A stretch of DNA of 45,382 nucleotides, from contig JAFLTH010000015.1 of the NCBI GenBank assembly GCA_022510525.1, forward strand, positions 1 to 45,382. Reading direction: 5' to 3'. Origin of the DNA: Lachnospiraceae bacterium. GTDB taxonomy: Bacteria > Bacillota > Clostridia > Lachnospirales > Lachnospiraceae. Each line of letters begins with the position of its first letter. Position 1 is the stretch's first letter. The translations under genes were made by a program, and so were the position numbers. Of this stretch, positions 8,791-17,920 are shown in pieces. The notes below the pieces were generated by a model that was given only the letters and a program-made list of their open reading frames with translations, ran no database searches and was not told the origin of the DNA.

Positions 8791-9567
8791 CTACAAAACT
8801 TTACGCAAATTCAATAATATCTTCTTCTCCATCCTACTGACCTGCACCTGGCTTATCCCCAGCTTCTTTGCAACCTCAACCTGTGTCTTATCCTGAAAAT
8901 ACCTCAAATCAATCAATTCCCTCTCCTTTTCCTCCAGACCCTCTAGCAGCTGTTCCAACAGCATATGATTGAGCAGTCTTTCCTTTTCCGTATCCTCACA
9001 GATTCCGCCACCTCCATGCAGACTCCCCTCCAATACGGAATGACCGACTCCGCCAATTTCACCGACCACCTGATCCACCAGATAGATTTCGTTTCCATCC
9101 GACTGATAGACCGATTTATATATGGATTCCACTTCCACATTGGCATCCAGCGCCAGAACTATATCCTCTATACTAAGTTCCGTTTCCTCCGACAGTTCAT
9201 TAAGCGTGGCATCCCTGCCATACAGATGCGCCAGTTTTTCTGATGCCTGCTTAATCTTCCAGCCATTCTCCTTAAGCGTCCGGCTCACCTTAACCATACC
9301 GTCGTCACGAAGAAACCGCTTAATCTCTCCCTGTATCATCGGAACAGCATATGTGGAAAATTTCACCTCAAAACTCAAATCAAACTTGTCGATTGCCTTC
9401 ATCAAACCAATGCAGCCAATTTGAAATAAGTCTTCCGCATCATATCCTCTGTCCAAAAATCTTTTTACAATGTGTCTTACCAATCCCAGATTTTCCTCTA
9501 TAAGTTTCTCTCTTGCCTCTTTATCTCCTGCCTGTGAACGTCCAATCAATACGGCAGTTTCTTCCAT
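8791..9567 (-). CDS. sigF: forespore sigma factor sigma-F
   Basis: The 258-residue sigma-70 family protein matches SigF. Region 2 carries DLFQIGCIGLMKAIDKFDLS and FSTYAVPMIQGEIKRFLRDD, and the region 4 helix-turn-helix is KTQVEVAKKLGISQVQVSRM. It directs the first forespore-specific genes and is held inactive by SpoIIAB. It is third in the operon after spoIIAA and spoIIAB, with an AAAGGAG ribosome binding site 7 bases from the ATG. Compared with the Bacillus protein as I remember it, the N-terminus is about 20 residues shorter. There is also an extra Gly-rich segment of about 22 residues (IGGVGHSVLEGSLHGGGG) between regions 3 and 4. The identification is firm because of the operon context. 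Confidence 0.95.
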   Translation of the reverse strand: MEETAVLIGRSQAGDKEAREKLIEENLGLVRHIVKRFLDRGYDAEDLFQIGCIGLMKAIDKFDLSFEVKFSTYAVPMIQGEIKRFLRDDGMVKVSRTLKENGWKIKQASEKLAHLYGRDATLNELSEETELSIEDIVLALDANVEVESIYKSVYQSDGNEIYLVDQVVGEIGGVGHSVLEGSLHGGGGICEDTEKERLLNHMLLEQLLEGLEEKERELIDLRYFQDKTQVEVAKKLGISQVQVSRMEKKILLNLRKVL

Positions 9568-9603
9568 TAAAATACTCCTTTCCTCTTATAGACGAAAAAC
9601 CGT

Positions 9604-10092
9604 TTATTCTTCATTAATAATCCACGAACTCACTCCAAGCTTCTTGACCATATGTACACTTGTTCCCCGCCCCGGCTCGGAAGAGACCTCCAGATCATCC
9701 ATAAATGCCTCCATAAAAGCAAAACCCATTCCCGAACGGTCAAGTTCAGGCTTGGTTGTAAAAAGAGGCTGCATCGCTTTCTCTATATTTTCGATTCCGA
9801 CCCCGGTATCGCGGACCTCCACGTCCAACACATCATTTTTGATTAGACAAGTCAGCCATACCCAATTTTCCTCCCGCACCATCCCGTCATACCCATGAAT
9901 GATTGCATTGGTTACCGCCTCGGAAACCGCCGTCTTAATATCCGAAATCTCCTCAAGCGTCGGATTAAGCTGTGTCACAAAAGCCGCCACCGCCGTCCTT
10001 GCAAACGCCTCATTCTCCGAAATTGCCCGAAATTCCAGTCTCATCTCATTCTTTACCTGTGTATCCTGATTCACATTCACTATCTCTATCAT
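9604..10092 (-). CDS. spoIIAB: anti-sigma-F factor and kinase SpoIIAB
   Basis: The 162-residue protein is a GHKL-fold serine kinase that binds sigma-F and phosphorylates SpoIIAA. The N-box includes the catalytic glutamate E58 and magnesium-binding N62 in SEAVTNAIIHGY. The glycine region reads RDTGVGI, then PLFTTKPELDRSGMGFAFME, all as in known SpoIIAB. The chosen ATG has GGAG 4 bases ahead, which adds about 12 residues before the KNEMRLEF at which Bacillus SpoIIAB begins, so a slightly later start is possible. It lies 46 bases after spoIIAA and 36 bases before sigF. It is cytoplasmic. Confidence 0.95.
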   Translation of the reverse strand: MIEIVNVNQDTQVKNEMRLEFRAISENEAFARTAVAAFVTQLNPTLEEISDIKTAVSEAVTNAIIHGYDGMVREENWVWLTCLIKNDVLDVEVRDTGVGIENIEKAMQPLFTTKPELDRSGMGFAFMEAFMDDLEVSSEPGRGTSVHMVKKLGVSSWIINEE

Positions 10093-10138
10093 TTACTCCA
10101 TCCTTTCTATATCTATAAACATATATTATCCCAAAGAA

Positions 10139-10447
10139 TCATTCCATAATCTCAACTATATTCTCCAACCCCGAAAGTATCATAATCCTCTTTATCCGCT
10201 TATCCACATTAATTGCAAACACCTTCCCTCCAAAACAGGATATCTTCTTATATCTTCCAACGATGACCCCGATTCCGGAGCTGTCCATAAAACTTGTCCT
10301 GTCAAAATCAAAAACAACATTTCCAACCTGTTCATTCATTATATATTTATCCGCCATCTTACTTATGTAATCCGACTGATGATGATCAATTTCATTCGGC
10401 ATCCTTATCATCAGGTAATTGTCAATAATCTTAAATTCCTCTTCCAT
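10139..10447 (-). CDS. spoIIAA: anti-anti-sigma factor SpoIIAA
   Basis: This 102-residue STAS-domain protein contains the diagnostic FMDSSGIGVIVGRYK. S57 is the equivalent of the serine phosphorylated by SpoIIAB. In the unphosphorylated form it releases sigma-F from SpoIIAB after septation, when SpoIIE dephosphorylates it. The ribosome binding site GGAAGGAG is 9 bases before the ATG. It is the first gene of the operon. In Bacillus the operon is transcribed by sigma-H, but only a very weak sigma-H-like pair is visible upstream here. The length and motif are standard. Confidence 0.95.
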   Translation of the reverse strand: MEEEFKIIDNYLMIRMPNEIDHHQSDYISKMADKYIMNEQVGNVVFDFDRTSFMDSSGIGVIVGRYKKISCFGGKVFAINVDKRIKRIMILSGLENIVEIME

Positions 10448-10535
10448 GATGCGATACTCCTTCCTATAAAAGTGTAAAATATGCGTCCGGACAAAAGCGG
10501 ATGTTCCCTTATCTCATCTCCCTCCTCCACGCAAA

Positions 10536-10564
10536 AAGAGAACAAGGTTCAACCTTGCTCTCTT
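10536..10564 (-). terminator. terminator after the TPR protein gene
   Basis: On the minus strand AAGAGAGCAAGG pairs with CCTTGTTCTCTT around a 5-base loop, with one G-U pair, and is followed by TTTTTGC. It lies about 45 bases after the stop at 10608 and separates the folC-TPR operon from the spoIIA operon. Confidence 0.85.
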
Positions 10565-10607
10565 TCGTATCTTAAAATTCTTAAATTTATCTTAGCTGTC
10601 TGTGGAC

Positions 10608-12026
10608 TTACTCCCCGTCCTCCAGCTCTGCCAGAAACGCCGTTGACCTTGTTGCCTTCACCGTTCCGGGGAACAATTCTATAACCTGCCTGTATGCCTC
10701 TTTTGCATCTTCAATACGGCCTACGCTGCTATAACAGCTTGCCAGATAATAAAGCGCTTCTCCATTATGCGGGTCATACAACACTGCTTTTTCCAGATTG
10801 GGAATAGCAGCTTCAAAATCCTCCCGCTTATAATCTTCATAACCGGCATCATAATAAGACCCCGCTGCCGAAGGACCTAACAGTGCAAGAAGCGTATTGT
10901 GCAGTTTCTCAAATGACTCGGATTTATCTGTTTCTTCCTTCTCAATCTGCTCTGTAAGATCTTCAAGATAGCCTGCCACCGTCGTTATATCCTCGGGATT
11001 GGTCAGATAGGCATCCGCCGCTGCAGCAAGAATGTCATATGACTGAACGCTGCCGTCCCTTCCCATAAACGCTTCAAGATCCTGTTCCAGTGAAGCATTC
11101 TCTTCTCTAAGGTCTGCAAGCTGCTGTTCAAGTTCGTCAATCGTGGCAGTCTTAGCATCCAACTGCTCGCTTACAACCCGAAGATCCTCGTTGATCGTGG
11201 CTTGTCCCGCCTGAATCCTTGCCGGCAGAATAAGACTCATGGCTATGGCCAGTCCAATCAAGATGCCGATTCCCAGATTGAGCAGTGAACCTACTCCCTT
11301 GCCCTCATTTATATTCACAGGCTGGATAATGGTCTCATTTCCGCTCTGGTATTTAACAACCTCATCAGAATGGGCCTTTTTCTTCGACTTGGGTTTAACA
11401 CCCTCTTCCGGTGTGAGCATCTCATCTACTTCTTTAAGATATCTCAAAGTTGTCGTATTGTTTGTGTCAATCTGGATACACTTGGTCAGCTCTCTTTTAG
11501 CTTTCTCCCACTCTTCACTGTTTATATAAAGGAGAGCCAGAAGCTGATGCGCCCTGATAAATTTAGGATTTAGCGACAACACCTTTTTAAGCTGGATAAC
11601 AGCCAGATCCAGACTTTCCTGATGACAGTAAGTCAAAGCCTGGTTATACTTCTTAATCGTCTGATTAATGGTATCCAGTCTTGCAGGATTGGTCTGTATC
11701 ATATTTATATAATCATCCGCTATATTTTTCTTTGGCTGCAGGTTCTTACTTATAACCCACTCACTAAGAGCCGCCACAACCTCACCGGTCTCAAAATAGA
11801 CCAGTCCCAGCAGATTTCTTGCTTCCACATTATTTTTATTAAATTTCAAACACTGTCGTAAACTTGCTATAGCACCGGTTAAGTCTCTGACGCCTGCTTT
11901 ATCCAGGCCATCATTATAAAACCTATTGGAAATATATATGATTTTCTTATAAAGGGATACATCAACACCACAACTGGTACAAAAATCATGTTCAGACAGG
12001 TTACACCCGCAATTAAAACAATTCAT
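10608..12026 (-). CDS. zinc-ribbon TPR membrane protein
   Basis: The 472-residue protein begins with a zinc ribbon (C3, C6, C16, C19). Cytoplasmic tetratricopeptide repeats follow (about 30-205), then a charged linker and one membrane helix near 245-270 (LNLGIGILIGLAIAMSLILP). After that come a coiled coil (about 275-325) and a second set of TPRs at the C-terminus (about 395-465). The TPRs would therefore sit on both sides of the membrane, an arrangement suited to scaffolding a cell-envelope complex. It starts 6 bases after the 50-residue gene and is the last gene of the DUF342-folC operon, before the terminator at 10536-10564. The partner proteins are unknown. Coding is certain; the role is inferred from domains only. 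Confidence 0.88.
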   Translation of the reverse strand: MNCFNCGCNLSEHDFCTSCGVDVSLYKKIIYISNRFYNDGLDKAGVRDLTGAIASLRQCLKFNKNNVEARNLLGLVYFETGEVVAALSEWVISKNLQPKKNIADDYINMIQTNPARLDTINQTIKKYNQALTYCHQESLDLAVIQLKKVLSLNPKFIRAHQLLALLYINSEEWEKAKRELTKCIQIDTNNTTTLRYLKEVDEMLTPEEGVKPKSKKKAHSDEVVKYQSGNETIIQPVNINEGKGVGSLLNLGIGILIGLAIAMSLILPARIQAGQATINEDLRVVSEQLDAKTATIDELEQQLADLREENASLEQDLEAFMGRDGSVQSYDILAAAADAYLTNPEDITTVAGYLEDLTEQIEKEETDKSESFEKLHNTLLALLGPSAAGSYYDAGYEDYKREDFEAAIPNLEKAVLYDPHNGEALYYLASCYSSVGRIEDAKEAYRQVIELFPGTVKATRSTAFLAELEDGE

Positions 12027-12032
12027 TTGTGA

Positions 12033-12185
12033 TTATCCCCTATCCTTTACTGTCTTTGAATCCTTTATAACTTTAATCATCAAATCCGCCATATCTGTCA
12101 TATCCTGATTATAAATTGCTTCTTCAGCATCCTCAACCTCAAGGCTGGGATGAAATTTCTTAATTTCTTCTTCAAAATTAATCAT
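12033..12185 (-). CDS. small acidic protein coupled to folC
   Basis: This 50-residue gene begins MINFEEEIKKFHPSLEVEDA and ends VIKDSKTVKDRG. Its ATG overlaps the folC stop codon (ATGATTAA), and GGAGG in the folC 3' end lies 7 bases upstream, so it is very probably translated by coupling. The next gene starts 6 bases after its stop. The sequence is helical and acidic with no membrane segment. I believe similar short proteins occur in this position in related genomes, but cannot name a family. The tight fit on both sides is the main support. Confidence 0.65.
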   Translation of the reverse strand: MINFEEEIKKFHPSLEVEDAEEAIYNQDMTDMADLMIKVIKDSKTVKDRG

Positions 12186-13515
12186 GAGAGGTCCTCCTTA
12201 TAAGGGCTTTTATCTCGCCCGCTAAATATAATGAACCGACAATATACACTCTGTCTGCCTCCCCGCGCAAAGCTGTAAATTCATCTAATGCGTTATCCGA
12301 TTTTTCGTATATTTGTACTTGTAAATCTGTATATTGTCCAAAGTAATCTGCCATAATCTGCGCCGGCAATGCCCTTTTATCCTGCAATGCCACTACGCCA
12401 ATCATACCAAACAGCCCTGAAGCTGCAAGCATGTCCATAACAGCCTTATACTGTTTGTCTTTTACCATAGAAAAGAGCAAAAGTCTTTTCCCGATACAGC
12501 CATCCTGCTTCACTGTCTGCAAAAAGGCTTCGATTCCATCGGTATTGTGCGCCCCGTCCAAAAACACTGACGGCATAATCTCTTCCATTCTGCCTTCCCA
12601 GTGCATCTTATTTATCCCATTTACCAAATGCTCTCTTGTTATATATTGCCTGTCAACGAGCTTCTCAATCGCCGCTACCGCAAGTACGGCATTCTCTACC
12701 TGATATAATGCAATGGTAGGCACACTAAACCTAATATAACCATAATAATTTGATTGGAAAGAAAAATCAATAGTTTTATGTGTACTATTTATATCTTTTA
12801 TCGCATAAAATGATATTGGAACAGCCTCGGCCTGCACCTTTACGGCACATTCCGTCAAAATACGGGTCACTTCTTTTTTTTTGTCCAAAAATACCGCCGG
12901 AACATTTTTACGAAAAATTCCTGCTTTTTCTGCCGCAATTTCAGCAAGTGTTTCCCCCAGATATTCTGTATGGTCATAGCCTATTGACGTAATTACGCAC
13001 ACTTCTTTGCTATCTATAGCATTTGTGGCATCCAGTCTGCCACCCAGTCCGGTCTCAAGTATCATATACTCTACATTATAATGTGCAAAAAGTTCTATTG
13101 CCATAAAAAAAAGATATTCAAAAAAAGTCGGATGATAATCCGCTTTCTGTAATTCTTCCGGCATATCGGCCAGTTTAGCTGCCACGCTTTTAAATGCCCA
13201 CACAAAATCTTCTTTAGAAACCATACTGCCGTTTATGATAAAGCGCTCACGCATACTCACAAGATGCGGAGATATAAACATTCCTGTAGAAAAGCCTGCT
13301 TCATTTAATATAGAACGCAAATAAGCACAAACAGAACCTTTTCCGTTTGTGCCCGCAACATGAATCGTCTTGACTTTCAAATCCGGATTCCCCAGACAAT
13401 TCAAAAAGCATCTGGTGTTTTCCATGCTGTTTTTGCTTGTAAATCTGGGAATGTCCAGGATATATTTTTCCACTGCCCCATAAGTGTCCAAAGAATCAGT
13501 TATGCACGATAACAC
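12178..13515 (-). CDS. folC: folylpolyglutamate / dihydrofolate synthase
   Basis: The 445-residue protein is a Mur-ligase-family enzyme that adds glutamate to folates (and to dihydropteroate in bifunctional forms) using ATP in the cytoplasm. The P-loop is GTNGKGS at residues 55-61. Other hallmarks are ETGLGGRLDATNAI, the IGYDHTEYLG region with AAEKAGIF, and DGAHNTDGI in the C-terminal domain. The N-terminal YILDIPRFT is typical. The start is a GTG at 13515 that overlaps the end of the DUF342 gene by 20 bases, with AAGGAG about 13 bases upstream, so the exact start is uncertain. It is the second gene of the operon. Confidence 0.93.
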   Translation of the reverse strand: MLSCITDSLDTYGAVEKYILDIPRFTSKNSMENTRCFLNCLGNPDLKVKTIHVAGTNGKGSVCAYLRSILNEAGFSTGMFISPHLVSMRERFIINGSMVSKEDFVWAFKSVAAKLADMPEELQKADYHPTFFEYLFFMAIELFAHYNVEYMILETGLGGRLDATNAIDSKEVCVITSIGYDHTEYLGETLAEIAAEKAGIFRKNVPAVFLDKKKEVTRILTECAVKVQAEAVPISFYAIKDINSTHKTIDFSFQSNYYGYIRFSVPTIALYQVENAVLAVAAIEKLVDRQYITREHLVNGINKMHWEGRMEEIMPSVFLDGAHNTDGIEAFLQTVKQDGCIGKRLLLFSMVKDKQYKAVMDMLAASGLFGMIGVVALQDKRALPAQIMADYFGQYTDLQVQIYEKSDNALDEFTALRGEADRVYIVGSLYLAGEIKALIRRTSHD

Positions 13516-15007
13516 TGCCTTCTATCACTCCTTTATTGGCATTGTATTTCATAAACATAGTATTGCGCTCAATCATCATCTGCTCCGCATTGATACAAAT
13601 AACAACACCGCGGTATATATTACCGTCAATCTTAATCTCGGCACCCTTACTCTGTTCAATCAGATCCTCCAGACTGGCTCTGTCCTTATCGACATCATCA
13701 AGTTCAATAAAATACTGATCCTTCAATTTATTCCATTCTGCCAGCTTTTTCTCGGTCTCTTCGGAGGTACTTGAACCACGCAGACGTTTCTCACGCAAAG
13801 CGCCTGTCATAGTATCAACCAGATCTGCTATCTTGGTCTTAATTTCGGTTTCTTTTCGTTTTATCTGAAGCAGACGTTCATGGGTCTGTGCCTCATAACC
13901 ACAATGAATAACTGTTCTAAGCTCCACATCATTGCCTACATTGGCAGCTTCCACACCCTTGATTGCATCTATATAACCACCGATGATCATACCTTTCTTA
14001 CCGGTTGCAATAACCTTTTCTTTAGCATATATACTGGAATTCATAAAAATATTAGCCTGTACGCTTCCGCCTGCCTCTACGGTAGTATGCTCAATAAATT
14101 CAGCAAACACACTGCCCCTTGCCGATACTTTGGATTTATTTCCTCCCTGAATACCGCGTGACAGTATTATATCACCGCCTGCATACAGGTTGGCGAGACT
14201 GGTTGAGCCGTGAATCTCTATATTTCTTCCGGCACGTATAGTAACGCCTTCTTCAACATTTCCATAAATAATGATATCACCGAAAAACTCCACCTTACCG
14301 ATAATCATATCCACATCACCGGAAATCTCATGCACATTCTGAATATCTATCTTACCGTCTTTAACCTCTATCTTGCCGTCGTTCTGTGCATAATATGACT
14401 CATCTTCGCGACGGATACCTTTACCTCGCATCGGCGGAAGGTCACGATAGAGCTGCCCTTTCATTACAGTGCCAAGAACGGTACAGCCGTCGATAGCCTG
14501 GATAGCCTGATGATAAACCGCTACTTTCTGACCTGCCTTAACATTTTGAAGCGCGCTCATATTAGTATAGTCCACGGAGCCGTCTTCTCTGATCTTAGGT
14601 ACTCCATACTCCTCCGGAGTAAAAAGATATTCAAAGTAGCCGTCAGCGCCCTCCTGTACCTCACGCCCACGTGCAACAAGTATCTCTCTATTGTATACCT
14701 TCTTCTTGATCATAGCTGAAAGATTGGATTGATGCAGTCCCTCTACAACACCATGCTTCGCCAGATAATCTATTAAATCTTTCTTTGTATAAGTTATGTC
14801 CGGTTCGGGAGGCATCAGATAGAGCCACGCTTCCATCTCATCTTCCGTTACACGAAGATAGGTCCCTCTGGTTAATATACTGTCTTCTTCTTCCTGTGGA
14901 AGATCTTCCACTACTTCTTCCGGTTCCGGTACTTCTACGGTTTCCTGCAGCTTCGCCATAGCCAGTTTCAGTTTTTCCAATTGTTCAGAAGAAAAATCCT
15001 TTACCAC
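13496..15007 (-). CDS. DUF342 (FapA-like) protein
   Basis: The 503-residue protein matches the DUF342 / flagellar assembly protein A family. After a helical, acidic N-terminal region come a conserved domain (EVQEGADGYFEYLF) and a polymer-type beta-helix (GRNIEIHGSTSLANLYAGGD through ATGKKGMIIGGYIDA). A coiled coil follows (ERLLQIKRKETEIKTKI), with a short beta C-terminus. No flagellar genes lie nearby, so a flagellar role cannot be assumed. The start is set at GTG 15007, because the excellent AGGAGGTGA signal lies just upstream of it and would fall inside the coding region of the earlier ATG at 15025. It heads the operon and overlaps folC by 20 bases. Confidence 0.85.
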   Translation of the reverse strand: MVKDFSSEQLEKLKLAMAKLQETVEVPEPEEVVEDLPQEEEDSILTRGTYLRVTEDEMEAWLYLMPPEPDITYTKKDLIDYLAKHGVVEGLHQSNLSAMIKKKVYNREILVARGREVQEGADGYFEYLFTPEEYGVPKIREDGSVDYTNMSALQNVKAGQKVAVYHQAIQAIDGCTVLGTVMKGQLYRDLPPMRGKGIRREDESYYAQNDGKIEVKDGKIDIQNVHEISGDVDMIIGKVEFFGDIIIYGNVEEGVTIRAGRNIEIHGSTSLANLYAGGDIILSRGIQGGNKSKVSARGSVFAEFIEHTTVEAGGSVQANIFMNSSIYAKEKVIATGKKGMIIGGYIDAIKGVEAANVGNDVELRTVIHCGYEAQTHERLLQIKRKETEIKTKIADLVDTMTGALREKRLRGSSTSEETEKKLAEWNKLKDQYFIELDDVDKDRASLEDLIEQSKGAEIKIDGNIYRGVVICINAEQMMIERNTMFMKYNANKGVIEGSVIVHN

Positions 15008-15041
15008 GTGACTCACCTCCTCCATACTAACCTTTTTATTT

Positions 15042-15070
15042 ATTGTATACCAAAATGCTTCTCTTTTCCA
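15042..15070 (-). promoter_or_regulatory. possible promoter of the DUF342-folC operon
   Basis: TGGAAA (15070-15065) and TACAAT (15047-15042) are spaced by 17 bases, about 35 bases before the GTG start. The -10 is good and the -35 moderate. The gap 15026-15109 otherwise holds only an AT-only palindrome. Confidence 0.4.
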
Positions 15071-15109
15071 GTAAAAACATAATATTTATAAAATTTTTAA
15101 AATATCCTG

Positions 15110-17809
15110 CTATGCCTGAAGCTGTGTAAGTCTCTCTCTTACCTGCTCCATCATCTGGGTGTACTTCTTAAGCTTCTCACGTTCTTCTTCTATCTTGGCC
15201 TCCGGCGCCTTGGAAATAAACCGCTCGTTGTTAAGCATACCGTTTACACGCGCAAGCTCTCCCTCCAGACGCTTCTGCTCTTTCGTAAGACGCTCAATTT
15301 CCTGTTTTATGTCAACCAATTCCGCAAACGGAATATATACTGTCGCATCCGGAATTACTACCGATACCGCATCATCGGCTATGCCTGCCCTATCAGCCTG
15401 TATGGTTACCTCCGAAGCACCGGCAAGTGAAGCAAAGAACAGTCTTCCGTCGTCAAAGATATTCCGGACTTCCTCTTTATCGCTGACTACATATACGGCA
15501 GCCTTCCTGCTTGGTGCCACATTCATCTGTGTGCGCACATTACGGATACCGCGTACCGCTTCCTTAATCAGGGTTATGGCAGTCTCTTCTTTTACAAAAT
15601 TCTTCTCATCCGCATATACCGGCCAGTCGGAAACCATAATGGAGTCTTCCTCAGACTGTATAGTACAGAAAATTTCTTCGGTTATAAAAGGCATATACGG
15701 GTGCAGGAGCTTAAGCGCATCAATCAGCACATTTTTCAATGTCCACAAAGCGGCATTCCTGCTTGATACATCGGAACCCTCCTTATCATACAGACGGGGT
15801 TTAACCATCTCAATATACCAGTCGCAGAATTCATCCCATATAAAATCATATACCTTCTGTACCGCTATACCAAGCTCATAATGCTCCATATTTTCCGTTA
15901 CATCTTTAACCAGTGTATTCAGCTTGGATATGATCCACTTATCCACGGGCTCAAGACTTTCTCTTATTTCATCATATGAAACTTCCCAGCCACATGAGCC
16001 AGTCTGCTCTTTGGCCTGCTCCATATTCATCATTATGAAACGTGAAGCATTCCATGCCTTGTTGGCAAAGTTGCGGTTTGCTTCAACCCTCTCATAATAA
16101 AAACGCATATCATTGCCCGGTGCATTACCTGTTATCAGAGTCAGTCTCAGCGCATCGGCACCGTACTTATCGATAATCTCAAGCGGGTCAATACCGTTTC
16201 CGAGAGATTTACTCATCTTTCTTCCCTGCGAATCCCTTATGAGTCCGTGGAAAAGTACGGTATTGAACGGTTTTTCGTTCATATTTTCATAGCCTGAGAA
16301 TATCATACGGATAACCCAGAAGAAAATAATATCGTAACCCGTTACCAGTACATCGGTAGGATAGAAGTATTCCAAATCTTCGGTTTTATCCGGCCATCCC
16401 AGAGTGGAAAAAGGCCAGAGTGCCGATGAAAACCAGGTATCCAGGGTATCCGGATCCTGTGTCAGATGAGCCTCACCACACTTAGGACAGGATGATGGAG
16501 CTTCTCTTGAAACAATAATCTCACCGCATTTATCGCAATAATACGCCGGAATCCTGTGCCCCCACCACAGCTGGCGGCTGATACACCAGTCTCTTATATT
16601 GTCGGTCCAGTTAAAATAAATCTTGTTCATCCTCTCGGGGACAAGCCTGATATCGCCGTTCTTTACTGCTTCTACCGCAGGCTTGATAAGTTCATCCATC
16701 TTAACGAACCACTGCTTTTTAATTAGCGGCTCAATGGTAGTCTTGCAGCGGTCATGCGTTCCGACATTATGAGTGTAATCTTCTATCTTTACCAAAAGTC
16801 CTTCTGCTTTAAGCTGCTCTACTATCTGCCTTCTTGCCTCATAACGCTCCAGACCTGCATATTTTCCGCCGTTTTCATTTATAGTCGCATCATCGTTCAT
16901 AATGTTGACTTCCGGCAGAGCATGGCGCTTACCAACCTCAAAATCGTTAGGGTCGTGTGCCGGAGTAATCTTAACGACACCGGTTCCGAATTCCATATCA
17001 ACATAATCATCTTCCACAATGGGAATCTGTTTATTTACAATTGGCAGCCATACCTTTCTGCCTTTTAAATGAGTGTATCTTTCATCATTCGGGTTGATTG
17101 CCACCGCAGTATCACCAAGCATCGTCTCCGGACGTGTCGTGGCAAATTCGAGGAACTCCGTCTTGCTGGGCTCACCGTTTTCATCTACCAAAGGATACTT
17201 GATATGCCATAAATGTCCGGCCTGTTCCTCATACTCTACTTCGGCATCGGAAATGGAAGTATTACATACAGGGCACCAGTTGATAATCCTGCTGCCCTTA
17301 TATATCCAGCCTTTTTCATGCATCTTACAGAATACTTCGGTAACCGCACGATTACAGCCCTCATCCATAGTAAAGCGTTCCCTGTCCCAGTCACAGGATG
17401 AGCCCAGTTTCTTAAGCTGCTCTATGATACGCCCGCCGTATTCTTTCTTCCATTCCCAGGCTCTTTCAAGGAAACCCTCACGGCCAAGGTCTTCTTTTTC
17501 TATGCCCTCTTCTTTGAGTTTCTCAATGATACGAACTTCGGTTGCAATTGAAGCATGGTCCGTTCCCGGCTGCCAGAGCGCATTGTAGCCCTGCATCCTC
17601 TTAAAACGGATTAAAATATCCTGCATAGTATTGTCAAGGGCGTGTCCCATATGGAGCTGCCCTGTGATATTCGGAGGGGGAATCACTATTGTAAACGGAG
17701 TTTTAGACTTGTCCACTTCGGCATGAAAATATTTCTTATCCAGCCATTTCTGATATAATCTGTCTTCTATTCCCTTGGGGTCGTATGTTTTTGCAAGTTC
17801 TTTACTCAT
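15110..17809 (-). CDS. valS: valyl-tRNA synthetase
   Basis: This 899-residue class Ia aminoacyl-tRNA synthetase charges tRNA-Val. It has the HIGH-type signature HMGH at residues 53-56 in PPPNITGQLHMGHALDN and KMSKS at 531-535. The editing domain lies in the middle (TTRPETMLGDTAVAINP), and zinc-binding CNTS- and CDKCGE-type segments are present. It ends with the C-terminal coiled coil typical of ValRS (about residues 830-899), which includes LTKEQKRLEGELARVNGML. The length is normal. A promoter at 17921-17949 and a terminator-like hairpin at 17846-17874 precede it, suggesting leader control, but no T-box motif is seen. Confidence 0.97.
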   Translation of the reverse strand: MSKELAKTYDPKGIEDRLYQKWLDKKYFHAEVDKSKTPFTIVIPPPNITGQLHMGHALDNTMQDILIRFKRMQGYNALWQPGTDHASIATEVRIIEKLKEEGIEKEDLGREGFLERAWEWKKEYGGRIIEQLKKLGSSCDWDRERFTMDEGCNRAVTEVFCKMHEKGWIYKGSRIINWCPVCNTSISDAEVEYEEQAGHLWHIKYPLVDENGEPSKTEFLEFATTRPETMLGDTAVAINPNDERYTHLKGRKVWLPIVNKQIPIVEDDYVDMEFGTGVVKITPAHDPNDFEVGKRHALPEVNIMNDDATINENGGKYAGLERYEARRQIVEQLKAEGLLVKIEDYTHNVGTHDRCKTTIEPLIKKQWFVKMDELIKPAVEAVKNGDIRLVPERMNKIYFNWTDNIRDWCISRQLWWGHRIPAYYCDKCGEIIVSREAPSSCPKCGEAHLTQDPDTLDTWFSSALWPFSTLGWPDKTEDLEYFYPTDVLVTGYDIIFFWVIRMIFSGYENMNEKPFNTVLFHGLIRDSQGRKMSKSLGNGIDPLEIIDKYGADALRLTLITGNAPGNDMRFYYERVEANRNFANKAWNASRFIMMNMEQAKEQTGSCGWEVSYDEIRESLEPVDKWIISKLNTLVKDVTENMEHYELGIAVQKVYDFIWDEFCDWYIEMVKPRLYDKEGSDVSSRNAALWTLKNVLIDALKLLHPYMPFITEEIFCTIQSEEDSIMVSDWPVYADEKNFVKEETAITLIKEAVRGIRNVRTQMNVAPSRKAAVYVVSDKEEVRNIFDDGRLFFASLAGASEVTIQADRAGIADDAVSVVIPDATVYIPFAELVDIKQEIERLTKEQKRLEGELARVNGMLNNERFISKAPEAKIEEEREKLKKYTQMMEQVRERLTQLQA

Positions 17810-17840
17810 TGAAGTGTCTCTCTCCTTTGCTTTGATATAT

Positions 17841-17874
17841 TAAAAGCCCTCTGCCGATGTTATCAGCAAAGGGC
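17841..17874 (-). terminator. intrinsic terminator or attenuator upstream of valS
   Basis: On the minus strand GCCCTTTGCTG pairs with CGGCAGAGGGC (11 base pairs, two G-U) around ATAACAT, followed by TTTTA. It lies about 85 bases after the stop of the pectate lyase gene and about 35 bases before valS. Because the promoter at 17921-17949 is upstream of it, any valS message from that promoter must cross it. It may be simply the terminator of the upstream gene, or an attenuator. Confidence 0.7.
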
Positions 17875-17920
17875 GTTCAATAACTTTTCTTTGAAACGGT
17901 CACTTAGCTTACCTTTATCT

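Noticed and set aside
10448-10535. Sigma-H promoter for the spoIIA operon (AGGAGGG ... GGGAACA)
   Set aside because: Spacing is about right but both boxes deviate from the consensus; expected from biology yet not convincing here.
15159-15881. Plus-strand open frame of 240 codons
   Set aside because: Lies antisense within valS; composition is that of a shadow frame.
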